Shown: positions 35,527 through 45,506, counted from the first letter of the stretch. The stretch is 64,000 nucleotides of DNA from Bin5 sp965200615 (GCA_965200615.1 OZ241377.1:3162001-3226000), one strand, 5' to 3'. Numbers and translations are program-made. Notes: generated by a model not told the origin, from the sequence alone.

Positions 35527-36864
35527 GTGACTGTACTCATAAAGGAACCGAAAGAAACTGTCGAGGCAACCGCCGGTTTTTCGCAGGAGACCGTGCGGCA
35601 GGCATCGGCCGCAAAAGACGAACCCTCTTGGATGTTGGACTTTCGCTTGCGGGCCTGGCAGACGTTTGAAAGCCTGCCCTGGCCCAAGCCTACCGACGAA
35701 GCCTGGCGACGGACTCGCCTGACCGGCTTCAAATTGGAGAACTTCACCCCATTCGCCGTTCCCGACGGGACCGTAAGACGCTACGAACTGGAACCGGATC
35801 TCACTGACGCTCTTGACGAAATGGAGTCCTCCGCCAGCTTGGTCTATCGCGACGGCGGTCTCCTGTATGACGAGGAAAACGAAGATCTGGACGAACAGGG
35901 CGTCATCTTTACCGACCTGCAATCGGCGGTACATGAGCGCCCCGAGCTCTTGCAACGCTACTTCATGACCGAGGCCGTGACCCCGGACGCCAACAAATTC
36001 ACCGCCCTGCACGCGGCACTGTGGGACACCGGGTCCTTTGTCTTCGTTCCCCGCAACACGAAGGTCGAGCTTCCACTGCAGGCGATCCTCTACCAGGGCG
36101 ATCGCGTCGGTGGCTATCACCATACCCTCCTGGTGGCCGAAGAAGGAGCCGAAGTGACCCTGGTCGATGATCTCATGGGCGCGGAAAACGCGTTCCAGGC
36201 CAGTGTTGTAGAGCTTATCCTGAAGGACAATGCCCAGGTCCGCTATATCAACCTGCAGGACTACAAGCATACCGCCTGGAACTTCCTCACGGGGAAGGCG
36301 GTAATGGGCAAGGACACTGACTTGCGCTGGATCCAGGTGAGTTGGGGCAGCCGCTTGACCAAGGCCTTCCTGGATCTGGACATGCAGGGAGAAGGCGGGC
36401 ATGGCGAACTGCTCGGACTCTACTTTCCAACGCGCCGACAGCACATCGACCACCAGACCTTGCAGTTGCACCGCGTAGCCAACAGCTACAGCGACCTGCT
36501 CTTCAACGGCGCGCTCAAACATCGTGCCCGCAGCGTCTATATGGGCATCATCAAAGTGCTGCCGGGCGCTCAGAAGACGGACGCCTTCCAGCGCAACGGA
36601 AATCTGATCCTGGACGGCACAGCCCGGTCCGACAGCATACCCGGACTGGAAATCGAGGCCGACGACGTCCGCTGTACCCACGCGGCCACAGCCGCACAGG
36701 TCGAGGACGAATACGTCTTCTATCTGATGGCCCGCGGACTCACCAGACCGCAGGCCGAACGGATGATTGTACAGGGCTTTCTGCAGGGCGTGCTCGATCG
36801 TGTTCCCGTGGAAAGCGTTATGCGCAAATTGGAAAAAGTAATCAGTCGGAAGATAAGCAGGTAA
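35527..36864 (+). CDS. sufD: Fe-S cluster assembly protein SufD
   Basis: 446 residues. Start GTG 35527 has GAGG ten bases upstream; the TTG at 35464 lacks support. Paralogue of SufB with which it forms the scaffold heterodimer: VFVPRNTKVELPLQAILY, HHTLLVAEEGAEVTLVDD, FPTRRQHIDHQT with the conserved His, YMGIIKVLPGAQKTDAFQ, and CTHAATAAQVEDEYVFYLMARG. A long minus-strand open frame lies across this gene but shows no protein signature. Confidence 0.95.
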   Translation: MTVLIKEPKETVEATAGFSQETVRQASAAKDEPSWMLDFRLRAWQTFESLPWPKPTDEAWRRTRLTGFKLENFTPFAVPDGTVRRYELEPDLTDALDEMESSASLVYRDGGLLYDEENEDLDEQGVIFTDLQSAVHERPELLQRYFMTEAVTPDANKFTALHAALWDTGSFVFVPRNTKVELPLQAILYQGDRVGGYHHTLLVAEEGAEVTLVDDLMGAENAFQASVVELILKDNAQVRYINLQDYKHTAWNFLTGKAVMGKDTDLRWIQVSWGSRLTKAFLDLDMQGEGGHGELLGLYFPTRRQHIDHQTLQLHRVANSYSDLLFNGALKHRARSVYMGIIKVLPGAQKTDAFQRNGNLILDGTARSDSIPGLEIEADDVRCTHAATAAQVEDEYVFYLMARGLTRPQAERMIVQGFLQGVLDRVPVESVMRKLEKVISRKISR

Positions 36865-36891
36865 TCACACACCTGGCAACGGAGGAGTGCA

Positions 36892-37743
<852 letters not shown>

Positions 37744-37796
37744 AAGCTAGGTCTTTGCACATCAGTCGGTACTGAAAGCCGAAACTACTTTTGGGG

Positions 37797-37830
37797 GAAA
37801 GGCAAGGGGCGTTACCGCCCTTTGCCTTTC
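37797..37830 (+). promoter_or_regulatory. Strong hairpin between the rhodanese and sufU genes
   Basis: A 15-bp stem (37797-37811 with 37816-37830, one G-U pair) and a TTAC loop. It lies 22 bases upstream of the sufU ATG. No T-run follows it, so it is more likely an mRNA stability or processing element, or partial attenuator, than a full terminator. Confidence 0.6.
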
Positions 37831-37852
37831 GTACAGGTCAGGTCTCTGGGCC

Positions 37853-38230
37853 ATGGATCTGTTCCGCGAAGCGATCATTGACCATTACAAACACCCGCGG
37901 CACAAGGGCAATCTGGCGGACGCCGACGTCCACCGTCACGAAACAAATCCCTTCTGCGGCGATGAGGTAACCATCTACCTGAAGATCGCAGACGACGTCG
38001 TGGCGGATGCCTCCTTCGAAGGGCGGGGATGCGCCATCAGTCAGGCCAGCGCGTCGATGATCATGGAAGAGATCATCGGTATGCCGGTGACCGAGCTAAA
38101 AGAATGGGGTAAAGAGGACGTGCTCGACCTGCTTGGCATTGAGATCGGCCCGGTGCGCCTGAAATGTGCGCTCCTGCCTCTGAAAGCGCTCAAGGCAGGA
38201 CTATACGGACTGACCGAGTGGCCCGACTAA
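37853..38230 (+). CDS. sufU: SufU Fe-S assembly sulfurtransferase (IscU-like)
   Basis: 125 residues, slightly short for SufU (about 140-150). The three zinc-site cysteines are present in NPFCGDE, GRGCAISQAS and RLKCALLPL, together with Asp43-type DEV. In known systems SufU accepts persulfide sulfur from SufS through this site. The GCAISQAS motif and the C-terminus KCALLPLKAL are SufU-like. No sufS is present upstream; a rhodanese gene is in its place. Confidence 0.92.
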   Translation: MDLFREAIIDHYKHPRHKGNLADADVHRHETNPFCGDEVTIYLKIADDVVADASFEGRGCAISQASASMIMEEIIGMPVTELKEWGKEDVLDLLGIEIGPVRLKCALLPLKALKAGLYGLTEWPD

Positions 38231-38256
38231 ATCAAGAACCGAGGAATTGGGTGTAA

Positions 38257-38574
38257 ATGGAAGACTTTGTCAGAGTTGCCGCCGCCGAAGATATCCCGCC
38301 GGGGGAAAGGCTCCTTATCGAATTGGAAGGCATCCGCATCGCCGTCTTCAATCTGGACGGCGACTACTACGCGATCGAGGATGTCTGCACGCACGACGGC
38401 GGCCCGCTCGTAGAAGGGGAAGTCCTGGAGGGTGGTCAGGTCGAGTGCCCCCGCCACGGCGCCCGCTTCGACATCCGTACCGGCGAGGCTCTCAGTATGC
38501 CCGCATTTGAGCCGACCCCGTCCTACGAGGTTCAGGTTGACGGTGGCGACATCTACTTGGAAAAGCCCTACTGA
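38257..38574 (+). CDS. Rieske-type [2Fe-2S] ferredoxin
   Basis: 105 residues. The two Rieske cluster motifs are intact: CTHDGGPL (Cys-x-His) and CPRHGARFD (Cys-x2-His). No membrane or signal segment, so it is a soluble ferredoxin of the naphthalene-dioxygenase type (NdoA-like). Such genes often sit in suf clusters of Chloroflexota and Actinobacteria. It follows sufU by 26 bases and precedes sufT by 13 bases. Confidence 0.92.
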   Translation: MEDFVRVAAAEDIPPGERLLIELEGIRIAVFNLDGDYYAIEDVCTHDGGPLVEGEVLEGGQVECPRHGARFDIRTGEALSMPAFEPTPSYEVQVDGGDIYLEKPY

Positions 38575-38587
38575 GGAGGAAGACTCG

Positions 38588-38911
38588 ATGAGTGAAAATA
38601 CATTGCCGACCCCTGACGAGGTACGAGCCGAAATCAGGACCCATGTAAAGGATCCGGAGTTGATGATGAATATCGTCGACCTGGGACTGGTCTACGATAT
38701 TGAGGTGACGGATGAAAATAACATCGCCGTGACGATGACGCTGACCAGCCCGGGCTGCCCCGTCGGCCCTCAGATCATCAGCGACGTTCAGCGCACCGCC
38801 CACACCGCTTTCCCCAACGTCAACGAAGTCAACGTCCATCTGGTCTGGACGCCTTTCTGGAATCCCGACATGATGTCGGAAGATGCCAAAGACGAGCTGG
38901 GAATCTTCTGA
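38588..38911 (+). CDS. sufT: SufT / MIP18-family (DUF59) Fe-S assembly protein
   Basis: 107 residues from ATG 38588, which follows GAGGAGGA. Signatures: VKDPELMMNIVDLGLVYDIEV, VTMTLTSPGCPVGPQI with the reactive Cys, and the C-terminal VHLVWTPFWNPDMMSEDAK. SufT helps mature Fe-S proteins. It is the last gene of the suf operon. Confidence 0.95.
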   Translation: MSENTLPTPDEVRAEIRTHVKDPELMMNIVDLGLVYDIEVTDENNIAVTMTLTSPGCPVGPQIISDVQRTAHTAFPNVNEVNVHLVWTPFWNPDMMSEDAKDELGIF

Positions 38912-39156
38912 TTCAAGAAAACCGCTCTCTCCCTGCAGCAAACAAAAAAGCGGACCCAACCCATAGGCCCTCAGTCAGATTTAGGGGGGCCGAGCCATGA
39001 AACTGACGTGCTCCTGCGGGCTTCCCTCAGTGACCGTTACCTGAATGCTTAGACCCGTATTTCGCGTCAGTTTTCACCTGTTTCCTGGATCGGAGTCGGC
39101 CCGCCTGCAGATACGAGCTCAGGCTCACCTGTGGTCCTGAGCAAAGTAGAGAAAAC
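38912..39156. other. Intergenic stretch between convergent sufT and TPR gene
   Basis: 245 bases. I see no gene, and no strong terminator hairpin; a weak GGCC...GGCC pairing near 38966-38991 is the only candidate. A copy of GTCAGTTTTCAC near 39067 differs by one base from the suf/glyA 12-mer and is probably chance. Confidence 0.4.
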
Positions 39157-40104
39157 TCATCTACCCTCCGCGGCAAACTCCAGTGCCCTGTCGAAATCCG
39201 ACCTCGCCTCCTCAGTCCGTCCCAATACCGCCTTTGCCACTGCCCGATTTCTATACGCTTCGATATCGTTGGGCCGTCTGAGAATCACCTGATCGTAATC
39301 GGCAACGGCCTCTTCATACTCGCCGCGACGCTCCTTCGCATTCCCTCGATTGTAATAGGGCTCGGCACTTTCCGGCTGCAGCCGAACTGCTTCATCGTAG
39401 TCGCTCACAGCCGCGCCCAGGCGCCCCAGCTTCGCCAGCGCCACCCCCCGATTGTTGTACGCGGCTGCATACTCTGGCCGCAACCGGATCGCGTTGGCAT
39501 AGTCGGCGACGGCCGCCTCGTACCGCCCCAGTTCAACGTGCAACAGACCCCGGCTGTTGTAGGCCTCGGAACTGCCGGGATTCAAACTGATTGCCTTATC
39601 GAAGTCGGCGATCGCCTCCTGATTCCGACTGTGCGCGGCCATGACACTACCTCGAACAAGGTAAACTCTTTCATATTCGGGCTCGAGATGTACTGCCCTG
39701 TCAAGATCAGCGACAGCATCCTCATATTGGCCAAACTCGGCCAGAAGCAGACCCCGATTCAAGAACGCGAGTACATTGCCTGAGTTGAATCTGATCGCCG
39801 ATCCAAGGTCGGCTAAGGCATCCCGGAACTGACGGAGGGCAGCCTTGGCGTTCGCGCGATTGACATAGGCGTCAGCTAAGTCAGGTTTCAGGTGAATCGC
39901 CCGGTCGTAATCTGCAACCGCCTCTTCGAATTGGCCCAGGTTGCTTTTGACATTACCCCGATTATTATAGGCCTCGGCATAGTCGGGTCTCAGTCGAACT
40001 GCCTGCGAGTACGCGGCCAACGCCTCCCTTGATTCGGACATTCCCGCCTCTCCCAACCCTTCCCTCGGCAGGAAATACGTCCGCGCCTGACGGCTGGTCA
40101 TCAT
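39157..40104 (-). CDS. TPR repeat protein
   Basis: 315 residues made almost wholly of about eight and a half 34-residue TPR units, for example EAVADYDRAIHLKPDLADAY and AAVADYANAIRLRPEYAAAY. The repeats of the form AYxNRGxxxxxLGxxEEAxxDxxxAIxLxP resemble a family common in cyanobacteria and Chloroflexota. No signal peptide. Its start overlaps the preceding membrane-protein gene by 4 bases (ATGA), so both are likely translated together. TPR proteins serve as scaffolds; the partner is unknown. Confidence 0.9.
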   Translation of the reverse strand: MMTSRQARTYFLPREGLGEAGMSESREALAAYSQAVRLRPDYAEAYNNRGNVKSNLGQFEEAVADYDRAIHLKPDLADAYVNRANAKAALRQFRDALADLGSAIRFNSGNVLAFLNRGLLLAEFGQYEDAVADLDRAVHLEPEYERVYLVRGSVMAAHSRNQEAIADFDKAISLNPGSSEAYNSRGLLHVELGRYEAAVADYANAIRLRPEYAAAYNNRGVALAKLGRLGAAVSDYDEAVRLQPESAEPYYNRGNAKERRGEYEEAVADYDQVILRRPNDIEAYRNRAVAKAVLGRTEEARSDFDRALEFAAEGR

Positions 40105-40787
40105 CTGACGCTCCTGCTCTGCCGTTCCGACAGGTCACCTATCGACCGAAAGGCCAGAGCGGCCAGTTCATCGTTGCTCCCTTCAGCAACACTGGCGATG
40201 TGCTTCCATCTCTCTATCGATTCGTCAAGTCGTCCTTCTTCTTCCAATTGGCGGGCCTCCGCGATGGCTGAAGCGCCGGCTCTACCTGGTACACGACTGA
40301 GTTCCTCGCCGATCTGCGTTCGCGCAAACTCCAATTCTGCGCCGTCCATGCCTCGCAACGGCTCGTCCGCTTCCCCTCCATAGCCCCGAATCTCTTCTGC
40401 AAGCTGGCCCGCTTCTTCTGCATGCACGCGCGCCCGCTCGACATTGCGGCGTACCTCCTCCTCGACATTCCGCAACCTCATGAAGACAAGATACCCGGCA
40501 AACCCAAAGATCAACACCAACACGGCGAGTAACAGAGCGATGCCGGACAACCACCATCCAATGGAATCTGCCCGATCGTCCAGAATCTCGCGCCTGAGTT
40601 CGTTGAAACGCCTCTGTATCTCTACCTCTGTGGCGGCATCAATGACTGAACTGTCTTCAGAAGCGCCGCTTTCCTGCCCCGCGGGGGCTTGCGCCAGCAA
40701 CACTGGGGCCGTCACAGCGGACGCTGCCGCTATCACCAGCGCCACTACAACAATGACTTTCCATTTCAATATCGGAATGACTCGCAT
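40101..40787 (-). CDS. Membrane-anchored coiled-coil protein, partner of the TPR protein
   Basis: About 228 residues from ATG 40787. A signal-like N-terminus (VIVVVALVIAAASAV), a polar stretch, a second membrane helix near residues 76-100 (WWLSGIALLLAVLVLIFGFAGYLVF), then a charged coiled coil (LRNVEEEVRRNVERARVHAEEA) and a helical C-terminus with a TPR-like unit. The topology suggests an external N-terminal domain and a cytoplasmic helical part that could dock the following TPR protein. Family not recognised. Confidence 0.75.
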   Translation of the reverse strand: MRVIPILKWKVIVVVALVIAAASAVTAPVLLAQAPAGQESGASEDSSVIDAATEVEIQRRFNELRREILDDRADSIGWWLSGIALLLAVLVLIFGFAGYLVFMRLRNVEEEVRRNVERARVHAEEAGQLAEEIRGYGGEADEPLRGMDGAELEFARTQIGEELSRVPGRAGASAIAEARQLEEEGRLDESIERWKHIASVAEGSNDELAALAFRSIGDLSERQSRSVR

Positions 40788-41023
40788 TTCAAGTCGCCTT
40801 GGGCCTCCTACCCCCCTGAGCAATGGAGGAAACACCGTTTGCTTTACAGAAGGCCCTATAACTTTCCTTCGGAAACTCAATTACCACTCCTCCCCCTTCA
40901 CCACGACGACAAATCCAGGTCTGCCTCGGTAGCCCTTGCCCCCCGGTAGATGCTGACCGCCAGCATTGCCGCTATTGCCTTTCATGCCATGAAACTCGAA
41001 ACCGGCAAGACTTCCAGCCACCC

Positions 41024-42622
41024 TCACTTCAGTCGTTCCGGCGCGCTCCCCTCTCCCGGAAGAGAAAGGAAGCCGCGCGCAATCATCTGCAAAAGAAATG
41101 GATGTTTGTGAAGCGGCACGCGGCGTAAGCTCTCAGCAACGTAGACTGCATGGCGTGCGAAACTCCGGTCGCCCGCATAGTGCAGCCACGCGGCCTGAGC
41201 CAGTAGCGCCTGCCGCAGCTGCTCGATCAGTTCTTGTGGAATGTCCTCCGAAACAACCGAAGCAGCCAGCTTGCCCAGCTCTTCTAACGGTATACTGGCC
41301 AGGCTACTCTGCCCTGTCCTATCCACTTCGCGCCGCGGCGCCTGTCGCCGGTTCGCTTCCGTGTCCAGGCCGTTTTCACCTACCGGCAGAATCCAACCGG
41401 CCATAGCCGCATGTTCCAGCAATGCAGCAGCAACCTTCGACAGCTCCTCCCGCTCCGCGTCCCATAGCTCCGGCCCGGACGCAAGTAAGGACGAAAGTTC
41501 GTCGGATATCGGGTCCGCCTTGCACTGAAACAGGAGCGGACAGAAAAGCGTGAAGTCATCCGGCAAGGCGCGCTCCGACCGGGCCCGCCAGTGGCTCTCC
41601 AGCGCCACTTGCAGGAAATGTCGTGCATAGTTGTACGGAATGGTGACGAAAACAGCGCTTTCACCTGGCGAAGTGGAGATTGAAAGCAACTCGCCTGCCT
41701 GCCGCCTGGATGGAAGATGCCGGCGGTCTACACTTTCGTGTCCAAATGCCCCCAGAACTCCCGCCACTCGATTGAGGCGCAGTCCGACCAGTTTACCCTC
41801 AACTTCGTTCCCATGCCCCAGAAACCATAGATGCTGCGTGCCCTGCAGATCGCTGGGAGACATTAGCGCCCACCAGTCGTCTGCACTCTGCACACTCCAA
41901 TGAACGCCGGCAAGCCGCAATTTGCGCAGGTTTCTGGCTGCCGCCTGTGCAAGTTCCGGCCGTAAGGTGGATTGAAGCGTATGTAGCTTTGCTGCGCTCT
42001 GCGCCCCGACTGCCGCCCCGCGCAGCGAGCTCAAACGGTCCACGGCGGCCTCCCCGACGCCTGGCCTGGAATCGTATGCAATCAGTCGCAGCAACTCCGG
42101 TTGGTCCGCCTCAGCTAGTTGGCCGATCAGATCGATCACGAGGTAAGCGACGTCCAGATTCTCCTGGCGCATCTGTCGTACATACTCCATCAGGACGTGC
42201 CGGTTGGACCGCGCCTCCTCCACCGCCTCTTGCAGGCTCTGCAAAACAACGAAGTTCGGGTCTTTCAAATCGCCCATCAGGCCCGCCGAAACCTCAACCT
42301 GAAGGAACTTCTCCAGGATCATGGCGGCGTTCAATCGAGTCTGGGTCGGATTGTCGCGCCGACCGGCCTCCGTGCGCAGCATCGCAGCGGTCTCCGGTCC
42401 CGCCAGCAATGCTGACAGCCGGCCCAATCCCCCCCGCATCTGGCTGCTGCCCGTGCCCAAATGTTTGCGAATCGCCGGAAGAACCAACTCAGGCGCGTGC
42501 TCGCTTGCAATTCTTTGCGCTTCCCGCGTCAGTTCCGCCTCAGAAGTAGTACCGGCCAGTCCGGCGACCGCCTCTTCCACCAGCCGCCTTTCCCTAAGCG
42601 AATGAATGATCCTGTTGCTCAT
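41024..42622 (-). CDS. HEAT/Armadillo-like helical protein, function unknown
   Basis: 532 residues from ATG 42622. Mostly alpha-helical, with HEAT-like spacing in the first 270 residues (ELVLPAIRKHLG, NAAMILEKFLQVEVSAGLMGDLKDPNFVVLQSLQEAVEEA). The C-terminal half contains IPYNYARHFLQVALESHWRA and LQMIARGFLSLP, not assigned to a family. No signal or membrane span. It is divergent from dnaX. A -10-like TATACT lies only six bases upstream of the start. Confidence 0.75.
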   Translation of the reverse strand: MSNRIIHSLRERRLVEEAVAGLAGTTSEAELTREAQRIASEHAPELVLPAIRKHLGTGSSQMRGGLGRLSALLAGPETAAMLRTEAGRRDNPTQTRLNAAMILEKFLQVEVSAGLMGDLKDPNFVVLQSLQEAVEEARSNRHVLMEYVRQMRQENLDVAYLVIDLIGQLAEADQPELLRLIAYDSRPGVGEAAVDRLSSLRGAAVGAQSAAKLHTLQSTLRPELAQAAARNLRKLRLAGVHWSVQSADDWWALMSPSDLQGTQHLWFLGHGNEVEGKLVGLRLNRVAGVLGAFGHESVDRRHLPSRRQAGELLSISTSPGESAVFVTIPYNYARHFLQVALESHWRARSERALPDDFTLFCPLLFQCKADPISDELSSLLASGPELWDAEREELSKVAAALLEHAAMAGWILPVGENGLDTEANRRQAPRREVDRTGQSSLASIPLEELGKLAASVVSEDIPQELIEQLRQALLAQAAWLHYAGDRSFARHAVYVAESLRRVPLHKHPFLLQMIARGFLSLPGEGSAPERLK

Positions 42623-42628
42623 ACAACA

Positions 42629-42634
42629 AGTATA
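42629..42634 (-). promoter_or_regulatory. Possible -10 element for a leaderless mRNA of the HEAT-like gene
   Basis: Minus strand TATACT (42634-42629) is followed by TGTTGT and then the ATG. Six bases between -10 and start codon would place transcription start on the ATG itself. No good -35 is seen. Confidence 0.4.
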
Positions 42635-42658
42635 CCACGAGGAAAAACTCACATCCGT

Positions 42659-42687
42659 TTGCTTCAGGTCCTGCCCGGTGGTAGACT
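42659..42687 (+). promoter_or_regulatory. Probable dnaX-ybaB-recR promoter
   Basis: TTGCTT (42659-42664), 17-base spacer, TAGACT (42682-42687). Start would be near 42694, about 70 bases before the dnaX ATG. Confidence 0.5.
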
Positions 42688-42762
42688 GATTTGGGATGTT
42701 CTGACGGGTCGTTCATGGGCGGGAAACGTTGCCGGTTTCTTCGCCCAATAGGGGTGAAGCAG

Positions 42763-44409
42763 ATGGCGCAGGCGCTGTACCGCAAGTGGCGTAGCCAGAC
42801 TTTCAACGAGGTGGTAGGCCAGGAACACGTGACGACCACCCTGCTCAACGCGCTGCGCGAAGGGCGGGTGGCCCACGCATATCTGTTCACAGGCCCCCGC
42901 GGTACAGGCAAGACGTCTACCGCTAGAATCCTCGCCAAAGCCCTGAACTGTACAGACGAAAAAAATCAGCCTTGCAACCGCTGCAGCCACTGTACCGCAA
43001 TCAACGAAGGCCGCATGTTGGACCTGATCGAAATCGACGCGGCCAGCAACAACAGTGTCGACGACGTTCGAGAATTAAGAGAAAAAGTCGGCTTTCAGCC
43101 TAGCGAGTCCCGTTACAAAGTCTACATCATCGACGAAGTGCATATGCTCAGCGCCAGCGCGTTCAACGCACTGCTGAAGACGCTGGAAGAGCCTCCTCCC
43201 TACGCCCGTTTCGTGCTGGCCACGACCGAACCCCACCGCATTCCCGCAACCGTTCTCAGCCGCTGCCAGCGCTTTGATTTTCGCCGCATCCCCGTTGCCG
43301 AGATCGCAGCCCACCTGACACACATCGCTGGCGAAGAGGGCTTCGAAGTGCAAGAGTCGGCAATCTTCGCAATTGCCCGCAGCGCGCAAGGCTGTATGAG
43401 GGACGCCGTCAGCCTGCTCGATCAGATGACCAGTTACGGCGCGGCCGCGTCGGCCGGTGACAGCCAGGCAATCTCCCTGGAGCAGGTGCAACAGGTGTTG
43501 GGCAGCGTCGCCGGCGAGACGGTAGCCGCTTTTGTCGACGCACTGGCGGCCAAAAACGTTTCCACTGGCCTGGAGCTGATTCACGGCCTGCTCCTTCAAG
43601 GAGGAAGCCTCAATGAATTCGCAGCCCAGGTGATCGAACATCTGCGGGGCGTGATGCTCGTGCAGATGGTAGGCGACAGTGCGTTGCTTGAAGACTCCGC
43701 TCCGGATACCGTCCAGACAATGAAAAAGCAGGCCAACGAGATAGGGAATTCAGATACCCTTTTGGCTATCAAACGATTCAGTCAAGCCATGACTGAGTTG
43801 AAAGGCGGCTTCCAGCCCCAGCTTCCCCTCGAACTGGCGCTTGTCGAGCTCATAGAAGGAGTTCAGCAACAGGCGCCCGCACCCGCGCCGGCCCAAACTG
43901 TAACCCGAACGGCATCCCCTGCGTCGCCCCCGCAAGCCAGGACTGCCGTACAGCCTGCAGCTCGCCCCGGCAAGAGTCCGGTCCCCGAACATACGCCTGC
44001 CGCATCCCTCGACGCCGAGGCTATGCAGCGGCTGAGAGACCGGTGGGGCGAATTCATAAACGCCGTACGCGACCGTTGCGGGCACAAACAACAAGCCTCG
44101 CTCCGCTCCATACGGGATCTGGCAATCGGCGGGAATGCTGTGGCAATTGCCTTTGGAAATAATACGTTTTCACAGAAGATGATCTCTGAGGCCAAAACGA
44201 AAGATGCCATCTCCGGCATTCTGGCAGAGATACTGGGCCAGCCGATAACACTCATCTGCCAGAGCGGCGAAAAGGCCACTATCCCCTCTACGGCTGGGCA
44301 GGCCGTCGAAGAACCGCAGCCCAGCGGGCCGGATCCCCTGCTGGAGTACGCTGTATCCGAATTGGGAGCCAAGGTCAGCGGCAGCCGCCCCGAATCGGAC
44401 CGACACTAA
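42763..44409 (+). CDS. dnaX: DNA polymerase III subunit gamma/tau
   Basis: 548 residues from ATG 42763 with AGGGGTG upstream; the longer frame from 42691 lacks a ribosome site and the extra residues are not conserved. AAA+ clamp-loader ATPase: RKWRSQTFNEVVGQEHV, Walker A GPRGTGKTST, zinc site with NQPCNRCSHC, IDAASNNSVDDVREL, and the SRC sensor LSRCQRFDF. The C-terminal third (after residue 390) is Pro/Ala-rich then a compact tau-like end. It is first of dnaX-ybaB-recR. Confidence 0.96.
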   Translation: MAQALYRKWRSQTFNEVVGQEHVTTTLLNALREGRVAHAYLFTGPRGTGKTSTARILAKALNCTDEKNQPCNRCSHCTAINEGRMLDLIEIDAASNNSVDDVRELREKVGFQPSESRYKVYIIDEVHMLSASAFNALLKTLEEPPPYARFVLATTEPHRIPATVLSRCQRFDFRRIPVAEIAAHLTHIAGEEGFEVQESAIFAIARSAQGCMRDAVSLLDQMTSYGAAASAGDSQAISLEQVQQVLGSVAGETVAAFVDALAAKNVSTGLELIHGLLLQGGSLNEFAAQVIEHLRGVMLVQMVGDSALLEDSAPDTVQTMKKQANEIGNSDTLLAIKRFSQAMTELKGGFQPQLPLELALVELIEGVQQQAPAPAPAQTVTRTASPASPPQARTAVQPAARPGKSPVPEHTPAASLDAEAMQRLRDRWGEFINAVRDRCGHKQQASLRSIRDLAIGGNAVAIAFGNNTFSQKMISEAKTKDAISGILAEILGQPITLICQSGEKATIPSTAGQAVEEPQPSGPDPLLEYAVSELGAKVSGSRPESDRH

Positions 44410-44445
44410 AGCAGTAACTATCCTTTTGCACTGGGAGTAAGACTG

Positions 44446-44853
44446 ATGGCGAAAAAGAAGAGGAATCGCAGAACCAGAAGCGGCAATAATCCTTTCGGAG
44501 GCGGCGCCCCTGGCATGCCTTCCGGCGGTTCACTCGGTGGCGGCATGGGCGGCGACCTCGCCGCGCGTGTGCGCAAGATGCAGGGTGACATGGAAAAGGC
44601 GCAGGAAGATCTGGCCGAAGAGATAGTGACCGGCAGCGCCGGCGGCGGAATGGTCGAAGTGGATATGGACGGCCATCAAGCGGTTCAGGCGTTGAGAATC
44701 AAGCCGGAAGTGGTCGATCCGGATGACGTCGAGATGCTGGAGGACCTGCTCCTGGCGGCAATAGGCGACGCCTCTGAAAAGGTGAAGTCCCTCACTGAAG
44801 AGCGCATGGGCGGATTTGCCGACGGCCTGAACATCCCCGGCCTTGGCTTCTAA
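44446..44853 (+). CDS. ybaB: YbaB/EbfC nucleoid-associated protein
   Basis: 135 residues. The DNA-binding YbaB core is residues 40-125 (RKMQGDMEKAQEDLAEE, GGGMVEVDMDGHQAVQALRIKPEVV, DVEMLEDLLLAAIGDASEKVK). Before it lies a basic and Gly-rich extension (KKKRNRRTRSG ... GGGMGGD) of about 35 residues not found in E. coli YbaB. Placed between dnaX and recR as in most bacteria. Confidence 0.95.
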   Translation: MAKKKRNRRTRSGNNPFGGGAPGMPSGGSLGGGMGGDLAARVRKMQGDMEKAQEDLAEEIVTGSAGGGMVEVDMDGHQAVQALRIKPEVVDPDDVEMLEDLLLAAIGDASEKVKSLTEERMGGFADGLNIPGLGF

Positions 44854-44879
44854 TCCGGGACGCACACCAGGATCACGCA

Positions 44880-45506
44880 ATGGCGCCGCTGGCACAGCCT
44901 GTTTCCAACCTGATCGACGCCTTCAGCCGCCTGCCGGGCATCGGGCCGAAGTCCGCCTCCCGGCTTGCCTATTTCCTATTGCGCAGCGACGAAAAAATCG
45001 CCCTCTCGCTGGCCGCCGCACTGCAGGAACTCAAGGCCGAGACACTGTTCTGCGGCCTCTGCTTCAACATCGCCGACAAAGACCCCTGCGCAATCTGCGA
45101 CAACGAACAGCGCGACCGGACGATCATCTGCGTGGTCGAAGAGCCCCTTGATGTCCAGGCCATTGAGCGCACTGGCTCTTATCAGGGTCTCTACCACGTA
45201 CTGCACGGCGCGATTTCGCCCGTGGAAGGAATCGGGCCTGACGACCTGAAACTTCGGGAACTGCTTAACCGGCTGCAGCCAGGCCATCCCGGCGAACAAG
45301 CGAATAACGGTGAAACGAGGGAACTGCTGGTGGCGACCAATCCGAACCTTGAAGGGGAAGCTACCGCAATGTATATTGCCAGGCTTATCAAGCCTCTGGG
45401 CGTTCGTGTCACCCGCCTGGCCCGAGGTCTGCCAACCGGCGGCGATCTCGAATATGCCGATGAAATGACCCTGAGCAACGCCCTGGCGGGTCGGCTGGAA
45501 ATGTAA
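44880..45506 (+). CDS. recR: Recombination protein RecR
   Basis: 208 residues, typical. Helix-hairpin-helix LPGIGPKSASRLAYFLL, C4 zinc finger CGLCFNIADKDPCAIC, and Toprim domain (VVEEPLDVQAIERTGSYQGLYHVL). With RecFO it loads RecA at gaps. It follows ybaB by 26 bases and precedes mutA by about 40. Confidence 0.97.
   Translation: MAPLAQPVSNLIDAFSRLPGIGPKSASRLAYFLLRSDEKIALSLAAALQELKAETLFCGLCFNIADKDPCAICDNEQRDRTIICVVEEPLDVQAIERTGSYQGLYHVLHGAISPVEGIGPDDLKLRELLNRLQPGHPGEQANNGETRELLVATNPNLEGEATAMYIARLIKPLGVRVTRLARGLPTGGDLEYADEMTLSNALAGRLEM

Noticed and set aside
35371..36681. A 436-residue minus-strand open frame over sufD
   Set aside because: It lies fully across sufD, which has clear family motifs on the plus strand, and its translation shows no recognisable domain. 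High GC makes such shadow frames common.
42763..44409. Programmed frameshift in dnaX as in E. coli
   Set aside because: I found no A-rich slippery heptamer followed by a strong stem at the expected place; the frame runs on to a normal stop.
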